Assembly (NCBI GenBank): GCA_964277385.1
Contig: OZ195520.1
Location: 1,054,001-1,118,000 of the forward strand
Direction of reading: 5' to 3'
Length of the DNA stretch: 64,000 bases
From: WRAU01 sp964277385
Lineage (GTDB): Bacteria; Pseudomonadota; Alphaproteobacteria; WRAU01; Hepatincolaceae
Part shown: piece after piece, positions 38,927 to 47,945 of the stretch
How the letters are laid out: every line of letters begins with the position of its first letter
Numbering within the stretch: position 1 is the stretch's first letter
The notes under the pieces: generated by a model
What the model saw: the letters and a program-made list of their open reading frames with translations, nothing else
Database searches by the model: none
Told to the model about the DNA's origin: nothing
Program-made: the position numbers and the translations under genes

Positions 38927-41503
38927 TTATAAATTAATACTTAATTTTAATCCATTAAATGTTGAACTATTTTGATAAATATAACCCTTATAAGCAATAG
39001 AAACATCAATATTTTCTTTAATATTATACTGTATACCAACAACATAAGAAATGCCAAAACCAGAATATGAAGCATTTCCAAAGTTTATATATTCATCCAT
39101 CGCCTCATAAGGTTTTGCTAACATACTAGACAAAGAAAAATCAAAATATAGTACTTTTGAATTAACAAAAATTAAACTTTTATCATTAAGTATATTCTTA
39201 GATAAATCTACACCAATAGCAAATTCTTGCACTAAAGATTTATTAGAAAGTACCTCATATAAATATCCATCTCCTATTTCTTTATAATCGTTTAATAATA
39301 AATAACTAATGTCATAATAAAAATTAGGAGAAAATTTTATATCTCTAATGAAATAGTTTTGACTAATCATTCCTCTAAAAGAAAAATTATTTAATAAAGA
39401 AGATGATGTTGCTTTATTATTGTTAAAATTAGTTTTATTCATATCATATTTATTAATATAATATGAAGTAATTAAATCTAAATTAATGCTATTTATTTGC
39501 TTAAAATATGAAGATAATAATATAAATCCTAAATTATCAATACTATATAAAGAATTATCAATGTTAGATTTATTTAACGAAACACCAATCCCCAAATTTT
39601 TGGTTAAATAAGTTTTATAATATGCACCAAATAGTTGTGTTTTAGATTTATTAATAAATAGATGGTCATTGATTTTACCAGTTGAAGTAAAAAAAGATAG
39701 ATTATATTTTTCATTTTTAGAATCATGATATAAATCTTTAATAAATTTGGAGTTTTGATAAGATTCAAATAACAAAACATCATTAGAAATAGGTTTTAAA
39801 CTAATTAAATTATTTTCTAATTTATTACCTCCATCATAATCAAGCCTAGATATTAAATTAGAAATATTTTCTGTAACAGGAATTTTTTCTTCTATAAACT
39901 TATCAAAATTTTTCGCTGTATCTGCAACAAAAGTATCATCTCTATATCCTACTTTTGTATTTTCATTACACAAATTATCCACAAACAAAACTTGACAATA
40001 AGATATCACCCTTGTAATTTCAGCTACAAATGAAGTTCCTTTTTCTTCTATAATTAAATATTTTATTTTTAATATATCATTGTCATTATTTAATCCAAAA
40101 TCTTCAGGGCTATAATATATTTTACCATCTTTAGAATAAATTAATTCGGTAATTATTGTATCACCCTGTTGTATTTTGTAAGAATCCAACAGAATAAGAT
40201 TCATCTGAACATTATTCGAAATATTAACATGACCATCAGAATAAATTCCAGTTGTTAGATCTCCCTGAGAAAATACTTTAGAGTTTGAAGTTATTCCTAT
40301 AAAAGGGGATTCTGCAAAAGATATAAAATTAAAACTTTCAACCTTTAATAAAGAATCAGATAGTATCAAACGATTATTAAGCTGTAAATTATTAAGTTTT
40401 ATCTCGGAATTATTTAATAATAAAGAATTTGCTCTTAAAGATCCGTCATTAATTATAGTTGAATCTTTAATAAGAAAGGTGTTTATATCAGCATTTCCAT
40501 ATATTGCAAAATTAGATCCATCTATTGTTAATTGATTTTTTATAACAAGGCTATTGCTAAAAATATTAATATCTGAATTAATAATATTTATATTATTTGC
40601 TGAAATAAAATTAGATTTAATAAAGCTATTACTATTATAAAAATTCATCTTATTTATTTTCATAAAGTTGGATACAAAACTTCCTGATCCTAAAAAATTT
40701 ATCTCATTGGCTGTTATGGTATTATCTATATAAATATCTACATTGTTTTTTAATGTAACCCCTCCATCAATGACAATACTTCCTATGTTTAAAACAGTGT
40801 TATCTCCTGAAAAAATTAGGTTATTATAAGATGTATCTAATGATTGTATAGAAGATATCTTTCCACTTGCAGAAATAAAAATACTTGAGTTATTATTTAA
40901 AAAAATATCTACAACATCTATAGTTCCAGTATTTAATATATTAAGCACAGAATTATCAATATATAAGTTATTAGCTTGTATTTTATATAAATTTGATTCT
41001 ACATTACTTAAATAAAAATTACCATTTACTGTTGCATTTTTTATATATACTTTGTTTTTATGATTTGCATTTATATATAAATCACCCTTATGAATTTCTA
41101 AAGAGCCTATTTGCAAAACCGATGGATTTAACAAATTATCAATACCATAAATATTAATAGTTTCATTTTCTGCTTTGCTAATAAAGTTTGTTATATTTAC
41201 ATCAATTCTAGGATTAATTGAACTATTCTTATTTCCAATATTTAAAGTATGATTACTAGAATTTACATTTATAACTCTTGTCTCCACTGTAAGATAAATA
41301 GAATTATCTGTATACATTGGAATTATATTAGTTTCTTGTTTATTTTCTGTTATGGATTGAAGTTTATAAAAACCAGATTGCGTTCTTTCACACTCTATTG
41401 TTGTATCATAATAATTATTATTAATTACACATTCTGCATAAGAATAACTAACAAAAAATAAAATAAAAACACTAATAAAAAAATATAAGTATAAATACAT
41501 CAA
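38927..41503 (-). CDS. Second autotransporter-like surface protein
   Basis: 858 residues with a signal peptide (residues 1-24, ending SYAEC). The passenger (about residues 30-520) is made of short repeats with regular spacing of the form N-N-I-x-I and L-x-I-x-N (e.g. NNINIINSDINIF), a beta-helix. The last 270 residues look like an outer-membrane barrel with alternating strands and end in hydrophobic residues (FNGLKLSINL). The architecture parallels the 1,233-residue protein at 26393 but the two passengers share no obvious sequence beyond low complexity. Likely a host-interaction factor. Confidence 0.78.
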   Translation of the reverse strand: MMYLYLYFFISVFILFFVSYSYAECVINNNYYDTTIECERTQSGFYKLQSITENKQETNIIPMYTDNSIYLTVETRVINVNSSNHTLNIGNKNSSINPRIDVNITNFISKAENETINIYGIDNLLNPSVLQIGSLEIHKGDLYINANHKNKVYIKNATVNGNFYLSNVESNLYKIQANNLYIDNSVLNILNTGTIDVVDIFLNNNSSIFISASGKISSIQSLDTSYNNLIFSGDNTVLNIGSIVIDGGVTLKNNVDIYIDNTITANEINFLGSGSFVSNFMKINKMNFYNSNSFIKSNFISANNINIINSDINIFSNSLVIKNQLTIDGSNFAIYGNADINTFLIKDSTIINDGSLRANSLLLNNSEIKLNNLQLNNRLILSDSLLKVESFNFISFAESPFIGITSNSKVFSQGDLTTGIYSDGHVNISNNVQMNLILLDSYKIQQGDTIITELIYSKDGKIYYSPEDFGLNNDNDILKIKYLIIEEKGTSFVAEITRVISYCQVLFVDNLCNENTKVGYRDDTFVADTAKNFDKFIEEKIPVTENISNLISRLDYDGGNKLENNLISLKPISNDVLLFESYQNSKFIKDLYHDSKNEKYNLSFFTSTGKINDHLFINKSKTQLFGAYYKTYLTKNLGIGVSLNKSNIDNSLYSIDNLGFILLSSYFKQINSINLDLITSYYINKYDMNKTNFNNNKATSSSLLNNFSFRGMISQNYFIRDIKFSPNFYYDISYLLLNDYKEIGDGYLYEVLSNKSLVQEFAIGVDLSKNILNDKSLIFVNSKVLYFDFSLSSMLAKPYEAMDEYINFGNASYSGFGISYVVGIQYNIKENIDVSIAYKGYIYQNSSTFNGLKLSINL

Positions 41504-42190
41504 TATTAATACTACAAATTAAATAAATACTACATATAAAAATATACAACTAATATTGATGTGTCAAAAAAGGATTTATTTTGCAATCTAAAGTAAAAAT
41601 AATTAACTATATGATTATAATAGGGTTGTATTTTATGAAAGAGATTCGCATAAATTATTTTTCGCCAATTTTTTACCTTTAGTTCATCCTTTACAAAATA
41701 CAAAAAACTCTCAATATATTACAATTAATTACAAATAGAAATGGATTAAAAGATTATGAAAGAATTATAATTTTTCTATAAAATACTCATAAGATAATAT
41801 TAAAGTTAAGTTTTATGTTGATATTCCAGCAATTAACGAAAATTTAAAAAATATTTTTGAATAAACATTTTAGAAAGAGATATTGCAGACAAACAAAAAA
41901 CTTCAAAAACTGAATTTTGTAAAATTGATGAAATTATTTTTGTCGGATAGAACCATAAATAGCTATTATTATCTATCCTCCCGCAATAATATAAAAACGC
42001 ATATATGCTGAAGATAAACACAGAATAAAATATAATCTTAAAGTTTAGAAAGTCTTTTTTCAGGGACTATGTCATGGGTTACGACACCATCAACTTAATT
42101 TAAAAATAATTAAAAATAAATTGTCAAATCAAATATTTAATATAGTTCCAAATATTTTATAAAAATTGAAACAGCTGTCAACCAAAATAC
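41504..42190. other. Spacer with a possible unrecognised gene relic
   Basis: About 690 bp between the second autotransporter and hsp20. On the plus strand, 41630-41950 can be read as broken protein (KVKFYVDIPAINENLKNIF, then KEIADKQKTS and KIDEIIFVG), with TAA/TAG codons scattered where Gln or Lys would fit. I cannot name the parent gene. The remainder shows nothing. Confidence 0.3.
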
Positions 42191-42222
42191 ACCTAGGTAA
42201 GATAGTATTTTCTTACCTAGGT
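42191..42222 (-). terminator. Hairpin terminator after hsp20
   Basis: A perfect 12-bp stem (ACCTAGGTAAGA against TCTTACCTAGGT) with an 8-nt loop, 28 nt beyond the hsp20 stop codon. On the minus strand it is followed by GTATTTTGG, a weak U-run. Confidence 0.65.
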
Positions 42223-42249
42223 TATTTATTAATGGTTTAGATTTTTTAA

Positions 42250-42654
42250 TTACTTAATACTAATTCTTTTAACGTGATTTTCTATATGTTTATGATCCTC
42301 AATATCTATAACTAGCATTCCATCTTTTACCTCTGCATTAAGTATCTCAGCATCTGCACCAACAAAAAACGAATTATAAAAATTTGAAGAAAATCCTTGA
42401 TATATATATTTATCTTTATTTTGCTCTTGCTGAATCGAACCTCTAACCATTAGTGTATCACCTTCAACGGTTATATCTATATCTTCTTTCTGAAAACCTG
42501 CAATATTCAAAATTATTTGATATACACTATCTGATTTTCTTATAATATCATAATTTCCTGATCTTGTATTAAAACTTCCAAATGAAAATTTATCATTAAA
42601 AAATTCATCTATAATTGAATCAAATCTTGAAAATGGTGTTAAAAAGTTTTTCAT
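42250..42654 (-). CDS. Small heat-shock protein Hsp20
   Basis: An ATP-independent holdase of 134 residues. Its alpha-crystallin domain runs from about residue 32, with YQIILNIAGFQKEDIDI near 47-63 and GDTLMVRGSIQQEQ near 67-80, and ends in the conserved A-x-x-x-DGMLVIDI strand near 108-122. The usual C-terminal I-x-I appears as RISIK. The start at 42654 is preferred to the upstream ATG because that ATG overlaps the strong GGAGGA ribosome site. Last chromosomal gene before the prophage. Confidence 0.92.
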   Translation of the reverse strand: MKNFLTPFSRFDSIIDEFFNDKFSFGSFNTRSGNYDIIRKSDSVYQIILNIAGFQKEDIDITVEGDTLMVRGSIQQEQNKDKYIYQGFSSNFYNSFFVGADAEILNAEVKDGMLVIDIEDHKHIENHVKRISIK

Positions 42655-42898
42655 AATTAATTCCTCCATTTTTGTTATATTTTATATTAATAAATTTAGT
42701 AGTTTGTTTTAAATTTGACAAGTACCTTTTTAGATTTTTTTACTAAACTTTTTTACCCAACAACTTAAAACTTCTATTCAGAATTATTTTGGAAAATACT
42801 TGTTTTAATTCTTCTTTGATTGTTATTACTTGATAATAGTATTGCAGTGCAACCTTGTGAGATTTGAATTATCAATAGTTAATAATTGAAATAATTAA

Positions 42899-42917
42899 TG
42901 GTGCCCCCAAAGAGAAT
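42899..42917 (-). other. Putative prophage attachment site: tRNA 3'-end fragment
   Basis: On the minus strand the sequence reads TTCTCTTTGGGGGCACCA, which has the form of a T-stem 3' side, acceptor-stem 3' side, discriminator A and CCA. No tRNA body is attached: the upstream bases are prophage-like AT-rich DNA. Tyrosine integrases often insert into tRNA 3' ends and leave such a copy. The whole tRNA should then lie at the other end, beyond 64000. Chance resemblance is possible. Confidence 0.5.
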
Positions 42918-42965
42918 ACAAAAATACATAAAAAAATACCCCTTGTTTTAAAGGAGTAAAAAAAT

Positions 42966-43068
42966 AGTGTATAAAGTGTGCTAAGTGTACAACCCTTATT
43001 TTCTCTATCCTTCAAAGTCTACACTTGTTCTTAATTAGTGTAAGTTGGTGTAGTTTGGTGTGTGGTTG
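42966..43068. repeat. Short direct repeats (iterons) beside the primase gene
   Basis: Three adjacent 9-mers on the plus strand (AGTGTATAA, AGTGTGCTA, AGTGTACAA at 42966-42992) and three adjacent 10- to 11-mers (GTGTAAGTTG, GTGTAGTTTG, GTGTGTGGTTG at 43038-43068). They lie between the presumed att site and the primase-helicase stop codon. They could be a replication origin for the primase-helicase or arm sites for the integrase. A TTGTTCTTAATT motif also occurs twice nearby (about 43025 and 43085). Confidence 0.45.
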
Positions 43069-43104
43069 CAATTAATTACTTTAATTGTTCTTAATTGGTT
43101 TAAA

Positions 43105-45429
43105 TTAATACTCAGACAAATAATCTAATCTTATTGCAACCACTCTAATAGGTTTTCCTTTAACATTTGTTATATAATCGGATTCATAAGAAAATTTTTT
43201 ATTCTTGCGAGCAGATGAATATATAAATCTATCGTTTTTTGCATTTTGAGAAAACTTTTTATTAATCATAGCTTTAAACATATTAGTACTTACAAATAAC
43301 AATCTATCTTTTCTATCTATGGATATAAAAAAACCATTATCATAAGCATAATTTGTTCCATTAGTACCTATCTGATTAGGAAATTTTGTTTTATGTAAGT
43401 GATTAATCTCTGCTATCGTATCCTCATAATTGCTTGCAAGATCATCAATAAAATGCTCAATAGGATGTTTGGATAACTCTTTTAAATCTTCTAATGCTTG
43501 TGTTTCTAATTTTTCTAATCTACCTTGTAATTTAAAGGTTGATAAATTGTAAGCTAAACCTTCACATTCTTCTTCTAAAGATTTATATAGTTTTTTAAAA
43601 TAATCAGGATCTGCATTATTACCATCTTTATCAGGTCTTACATTCTGCTTGAAAACAACCGCTCTACGATCTTCTTTTTCTGCTGGGTATACATAATCAT
43701 AATTACTTATAAGTACAAAACTATTATAATTTTTGTAATTATTCTTCTTTTTAATACCTTTATTCTCTAAAGCAAAACTATCTTTACCTGTAAGGTCTTT
43801 TATTTTTGCATGCGCTTTAACTCTATTATCAGCTGTTATTGCTTCATCGCATACACAAAACAATTTGTTTTCAAATGCTGAATTAAACTTATCCTCAAAA
43901 TCAAAATCTGTAACATCTCTATTAGTATTATTACCAAATAGGATTGATAATATTATACCTAGTGTACTTTTACCGGTTCCTTGTATTCCATGAAATATTG
44001 TAATATAAGGATATTTAACCTCCGGTTTCTGCCACTTCCATGCTAAAAACTCTATAAACCATTCATAATATTCATAAGAACCTGTTAAATGTACTAAGTG
44101 CTCTTTTATTCTAGGAAAATACTTTTTTTCTAATTTTCTTTTAGCATGTAATCCACTTTTTTTAAATAAATTAACATAAAGATTATCAAGGTCTTTAAAC
44201 TTATCAAAAAACTCATATTTAGGGTGGTAATTTACATCATCAATTAAAACACAATTAATAGCTATATACTTACCTATTTCTTCTGCTACTTTTTTTGCAT
44301 TGGTAGATTTTATACATAAAACCCTTTCTTTAACTAACTTATTTAATATTTGATAGCCTAATTGAGTTTTACTTTTATGACTTAATAACTCTCCTAGCAA
44401 TAGTGATAAGTACTCATCATTACCTTTATTATAAAAAATCTTTAACTCTTTTCTTTTTATTAACGAATTCAAAACTGATAAGTAATTCTCTTCTAAAAAA
44501 TCTACTATCATTCTTTTTAGTTGCTTCTCTCCAATACCTAATAAAAGATCATTTGCATCTTTGTATTCCAATCGTGGAGACTTAATTACTTGAGTACTTA
44601 ATATATTAGATGCTTTTGTTCCTTTTGCTATTCCCTGAGCGTCGTTATCTGCAAATACATTACCTTTAAATACCCAGTCTTCATAATTATCTATTGCTGT
44701 ATCAACTAAATTATCTGCATTAATACCCCATATTGCATTATATCCTATTTGATTTAACGAAAGTGCGTCCCATACTCCCTCAACTAAAAAAAATTGTTCG
44801 TAAGAATTTACAAAAAACTTACAATATCCACCTTTTAACGGGTGCGATCTTAAAAACATTTTTGTATTATTAGGATTAATGTATTGAATACTACTTAATT
44901 TTCCTTTTACATAAATAGGGATAATATAAGCATTCTTAAATATCTTTACCTCTTTATCCTGATAATTATCAACAAAATCTTTTTGTAAAATATAAATAGA
45001 TTTACTTTCTATTTTAGTAATTCCTCGCTTTTTAAGATATTCAGTAGGCTCTTCTAAAAGTATTGAACTTCTTATAATCTTTTCAGGTATTGATAAATTG
45101 TTATAATAATCTTCATTTTCGGTCTTAAATTTTAAACTATTATTAAAACTAATACCTGCAAGATTACAATATTCTTTAAATGCTTCAACTAAAGGAATAT
45201 TCATTTTTTTAGATATAAATGTACTAGCATTGCCTTTTTCACCACAACTAAAGCATTTATAAGTATATTTATTAGCATAAAATGATGGTGTTTTTTCAGC
45301 ATGAAAAGGACAACACATTAACCGTTCACTCTTTTTACCTTCTTTACCATCTTTTAATATAAATTCATTATATCCAAATTTATCTAAAATTAAGTGCAAG
45401 TCTATAGGTACATGATTTTTGTTACTCAT
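43105..45429 (-). CDS. Phage bifunctional primase-helicase
   Basis: A 774-residue replication protein. N-terminal CHC2-type zinc finger: CCPFHAEKTPSFY near residues 38-50 and CFSCGEKGNASTFI near 58-71. TOPRIM-like nuclease/primase core: FLVEGVWDALSLNQIGYNAI near 214-233 and VFADNDAQGIAKGTKA near 254-269. C-terminal superfamily 3-type helicase: FHGIQGTGKSTLGIIL near 477-492, FCVCDEAI near 521-528 and VLISNYD near 570. This is the P4-alpha-like arrangement of satellite and integrated phages. It is followed by iterons and preceded by the integrase. Confidence 0.85.
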   Translation of the reverse strand: MSNKNHVPIDLHLILDKFGYNEFILKDGKEGKKSERLMCCPFHAEKTPSFYANKYTYKCFSCGEKGNASTFISKKMNIPLVEAFKEYCNLAGISFNNSLKFKTENEDYYNNLSIPEKIIRSSILLEEPTEYLKKRGITKIESKSIYILQKDFVDNYQDKEVKIFKNAYIIPIYVKGKLSSIQYINPNNTKMFLRSHPLKGGYCKFFVNSYEQFFLVEGVWDALSLNQIGYNAIWGINADNLVDTAIDNYEDWVFKGNVFADNDAQGIAKGTKASNILSTQVIKSPRLEYKDANDLLLGIGEKQLKRMIVDFLEENYLSVLNSLIKRKELKIFYNKGNDEYLSLLLGELLSHKSKTQLGYQILNKLVKERVLCIKSTNAKKVAEEIGKYIAINCVLIDDVNYHPKYEFFDKFKDLDNLYVNLFKKSGLHAKRKLEKKYFPRIKEHLVHLTGSYEYYEWFIEFLAWKWQKPEVKYPYITIFHGIQGTGKSTLGIILSILFGNNTNRDVTDFDFEDKFNSAFENKLFCVCDEAITADNRVKAHAKIKDLTGKDSFALENKGIKKKNNYKNYNSFVLISNYDYVYPAEKEDRRAVVFKQNVRPDKDGNNADPDYFKKLYKSLEEECEGLAYNLSTFKLQGRLEKLETQALEDLKELSKHPIEHFIDDLASNYEDTIAEINHLHKTKFPNQIGTNGTNYAYDNGFFISIDRKDRLLFVSTNMFKAMINKKFSQNAKNDRFIYSSARKNKKFSYESDYITNVKGKPIRVVAIRLDYLSEY

Positions 45430-45469
45430 GTATTTGCTTCCTTTTCTATTTATATCTATTGTATTTAGA

Positions 45470-46477
45470 TTATTCTTCGTATAATTCTTGTTCTATTAGG
45501 TTATGTAAATCATCACTATCAAGACTTGCATAAATTGCAGTGGTTCTAATATCTAAATGTCCTAAAAACTTACCAATCACATCTTTATTGTAATTCTGAC
45601 CTTTTATCCAAGAGTGCCAGCCCTTAATACACCACATTCCAAAAGTTCTACGTAAATCGTGCCAATTAACATGCTTACCTATACCGCTTTTTTTTATAAC
45701 TTCGTTGTAATCACGAGCTATATATCTATCAAACGGCTTCTTTAAATATTTTCTACTCTCTAAAATCCTAAATGCTGGCGGCGATAATGGCACTACCCTA
45801 TCTTCTCCATTCTTAGTATCTACTATTAATATTTCTCTCCCTAACACTCTATCCCAAGTCAAATTAAACTGTTCAGCTTGACGTAGTCCTGTTTCTATTG
45901 CAAAATTAATTTGGTCAGCTAAATCTTGATTACAAACACTCAATACTTTTTCTCTTTCAATTGGGGTTAAAAATACCTTTCTTTGTTTAACTTTTAAACC
46001 TATTGTTGCACCTTCACATGGATTTTCTTTTACTAATCCAACTTTTATACATTCTTGAACCATTACAGATAAAGCACCCACATATTTTCTAATAGTTCCA
46101 TCGGCTTTACCTTGTATTTTTAACTCATTTTTCCATAATTCAATATTTTCTCTCGTAAACTCTTTTTCATAAAAAAATGCACTTGCTAAACTCAATGTAT
46201 GTTTTGCATTCTGCTTAACCGAATAAGTAACCCCTAACCACCAAGCACTTTCTGTTTCAAAATAATGGCGTAATCTCTCAAAAGGTACTCTAAGAGTAAT
46301 ATTTTTTGTATCGCTAAAATTCAATTTAAAGGTTGAAATATCTACTTTATATCTACCTCCAATTTTAAACACTCCTAGATATTCATTAGCTATAACTTTC
46401 TTTCTAAGCGTATCATGGTGCATACTTAAAAAGATACTTGCTTCTTTTAAACTTATTAACTTTCTATTTTCAGACAT
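45470..46477 (-). CDS. Tyrosine integrase with fused N-terminal excisionase-like HTH
   Basis: 335 residues. The first 55 look like an excisionase/MerR-type HTH_17 domain (LISLKEASIFLSMHHDTLRKKV, then VFKIGGRYKVD). A core-binding domain follows, then a tyrosine recombinase catalytic domain with Arg in ETGLRQAEQFNLTW near residue 199, HDLRRTFGMW near 274-283, LGHLDIRTTAIYASLD near 308-323 (His and nucleophile Tyr). All four catalytic landmarks are present, so it should be active. The fused HTH could let one protein bend att DNA or sense directionality. Adjacent to primase and to the 60-residue HTH gene. Confidence 0.88.
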   Translation of the reverse strand: MSENRKLISLKEASIFLSMHHDTLRKKVIANEYLGVFKIGGRYKVDISTFKLNFSDTKNITLRVPFERLRHYFETESAWWLGVTYSVKQNAKHTLSLASAFFYEKEFTRENIELWKNELKIQGKADGTIRKYVGALSVMVQECIKVGLVKENPCEGATIGLKVKQRKVFLTPIEREKVLSVCNQDLADQINFAIETGLRQAEQFNLTWDRVLGREILIVDTKNGEDRVVPLSPPAFRILESRKYLKKPFDRYIARDYNEVIKKSGIGKHVNWHDLRRTFGMWCIKGWHSWIKGQNYNKDVIGKFLGHLDIRTTAIYASLDSDDLHNLIEQELYEE

Positions 46478-46484
46478 TTTTGAC

Positions 46485-46667
46485 CTATTGTTTAATACCT
46501 AAACTAAATAATAATTTTTCTTTGTCTACCCAATATTCTTTTTTATTTTTTTTTACAATAATTCCTTCTATTACCTTCTTTTTTTTGTACAAAAGGTAAT
46601 TTACTTCATTCTTTTGCATTTTTAAAAAAAAACCTATATCTTCCTTCGTCATTACTTCTAAATCCAT
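46485..46667 (-). CDS. Small HTH protein, excisionase-like
   Basis: 60 residues (MDLEVMTKEDIGFF...). Start chosen at 46667 because GGAGG lies 9 nt before that ATG. The pattern V/L-T-K-E-D-I-G-F-F-L-K-M, a turn, then a basic recognition helix, a beta-hairpin (IIVKKNKKEYWVDK) and a final short helix fits HTH_17/excisionase folds. Only 7 nt separate it from the integrase. A role as excisionase or early regulator is inferred. Confidence 0.55.
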   Translation of the reverse strand: MDLEVMTKEDIGFFLKMQKNEVNYLLYKKKKVIEGIIVKKNKKEYWVDKEKLLFSLGIKQ

Positions 46668-46773
46668 TATTTTATCCTCCATGTATTGTTTAATATATCG
46701 CAATAACTTATAATAAGTGGTTTTAACAATTTTTCTATTACGATTAATAATTATCACTTTTTTGTGGTGTTTT

Positions 46774-46944
46774 TTACTTATTATATTCAGTTTGCAAAAG
46801 TATTTTGATTAACTCCATATTTAAATTAATCCTGTTATTTATTTTATTATTAACCAATATTTCTTTTTCATTATCAATATAAATACCTAATAAAATAACC
46901 GCAAGCTTGATTTTATAGTAAACTTCATAATCTAAAAACTTCAA
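46774..46944 (-). CDS. Candidate small early gene (TTG start)
   Basis: A 56-codon frame with coherent protein-like composition (FLDYEVYYKIKLAVILLG, then IDNEKEILVNNKINN) in a gap otherwise lacking genes. There is no ATG before it; TTG 46944 is the best start, without a strong ribosome site. No family recognised. Confidence 0.3.
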   Translation of the reverse strand: MKFLDYEVYYKIKLAVILLGIYIDNEKEILVNNKINNRINLNMELIKILLQTEYNK

Positions 46945-47019
46945 ATAAAACCAATAAAATTACTAAAAAAGATATAACAACCCTAGTGATAGGTATATGA
47001 ATATTCTATTATTTCATAG

Positions 47020-47175
47020 TTAAAACTCTTCAACTTTAATTAATATTGCAATATCATTATAGTCATCTAAAAACCAGCTTTTAGCTTCTTCTTTAGAAAA
47101 AAAAGATTTTCTAATAAAAAATATCCTTCTTTGATTATTATATTTAAAAGCTATAATAAATGCTTTTTTCTTCAT
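47020..47175 (-). CDS. Small hypothetical phage protein
   Basis: A 51-residue frame starting MKKKAFIIAFKYNNQRR. Start chosen at 47175 because AGAGG lies 9 nt upstream; a longer frame to 47247 exists without a ribosome site. Contains FFSKEEAKSWFLDDYND and ends KVEEF. Small phage early proteins of this style are common; function unknown. Confidence 0.5.
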   Translation of the reverse strand: MKKKAFIIAFKYNNQRRIFFIRKSFFSKEEAKSWFLDDYNDIAILIKVEEF

Positions 47176-47341
47176 TAATTTTCCTCTTTCCATATATAAT
47201 TGATTTTCTAATTTATAGTAAATTGGTCTTGCCTCTGTAAATCCCAATTGTTAGTTGCATTAGCATTATTTCACTTGATTTATAAATTTATTTAATTTTA
47301 ATAACTAACTACTAATTTAAAATTTAAAACTCCTCAGAATT

Positions 47342-47590
47342 TAATGTAATCCCATCCACATAAGTTTTCTAATTAAATATCTACTTATTAAAAGAGGTAC
47401 ATCAACATCTTGTACTAGTTCATATTTTTCTACTAATTTTTTTAAACTCAAACTAAAGTATTTTTGAGAACTTTCTTTTGCTTCTGCTACCCAACTATGA
47501 ACCTAATAGTCTTGATTATCAATTTTTATGTGTACAATATTTGTTGGCGAGTTTTCTTTTTTATACTTCCTTTTTATTTTTGCTTTCCTT
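47342..47590 (-). pseudogene. Small early gene with an in-frame TAG
   Basis: Translation gives a basic stretch (KIKRKYKKENSPTNIVHIK), then IDNQDY, a TAG at 47505-47503, then VHSWVAEAKESSQKYFSL, KKLVEKYELVQDVDVPLL and ISRYLIRKLMWMGLH. The frame is coherent on both sides of the stop, which suggests a recent nonsense mutation (or a readthrough). No family recognised. Confidence 0.4.
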
Positions 47591-47618
47591 TTTTATAAAA
47601 AATTTTCTATATAAATTC

Positions 47619-47795
47619 TTATATTTCTTTGTCTGTATCAGATTTATTTACATCTAAAAAATCTCTACCTCTATTTTTAATTCCAATCATATACCAAATA
47701 CCTATAACTAACCATATTCTATTGTTATTACTACTATCACAACTTTTTCCTGATCCATTAATTTTTTAAAAATCTCTAATCTCATTTTTTACCAT
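47619..47795 (-). pseudogene. Small early gene with an in-frame TAA
   Basis: Starts MVKNEIRDF, then TAA, then continues in the same frame as KINGSGKSCDSSNNN, a hydrophobic helix (WLVIGIWYMIGI) and KNRGRDFLDVNK to a normal stop. Like its neighbour at 47342 it carries a single nonsense codon. It lies closest to the repressor on the divergent side. Confidence 0.35.
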
Positions 47796-47945
47796 TTTAA
47801 AAAGTTCATATTATGCTTGCTTTTGTTTGCTTTAAATGTATGTTATTATCTTTAAATATAACTAATTGGTTATTAATGAATATATTTAGATAATAATTGA
47901 TATTTATATGAATTTCAACAAAAAAATTGCTAAAGATATAAATCT

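Noticed and set aside
42840..42917. Complete tRNA gene at the prophage edge
   Set aside because: Only the T-stem/acceptor 3' end is present; no anticodon or D-arm can be folded upstream on the minus strand.
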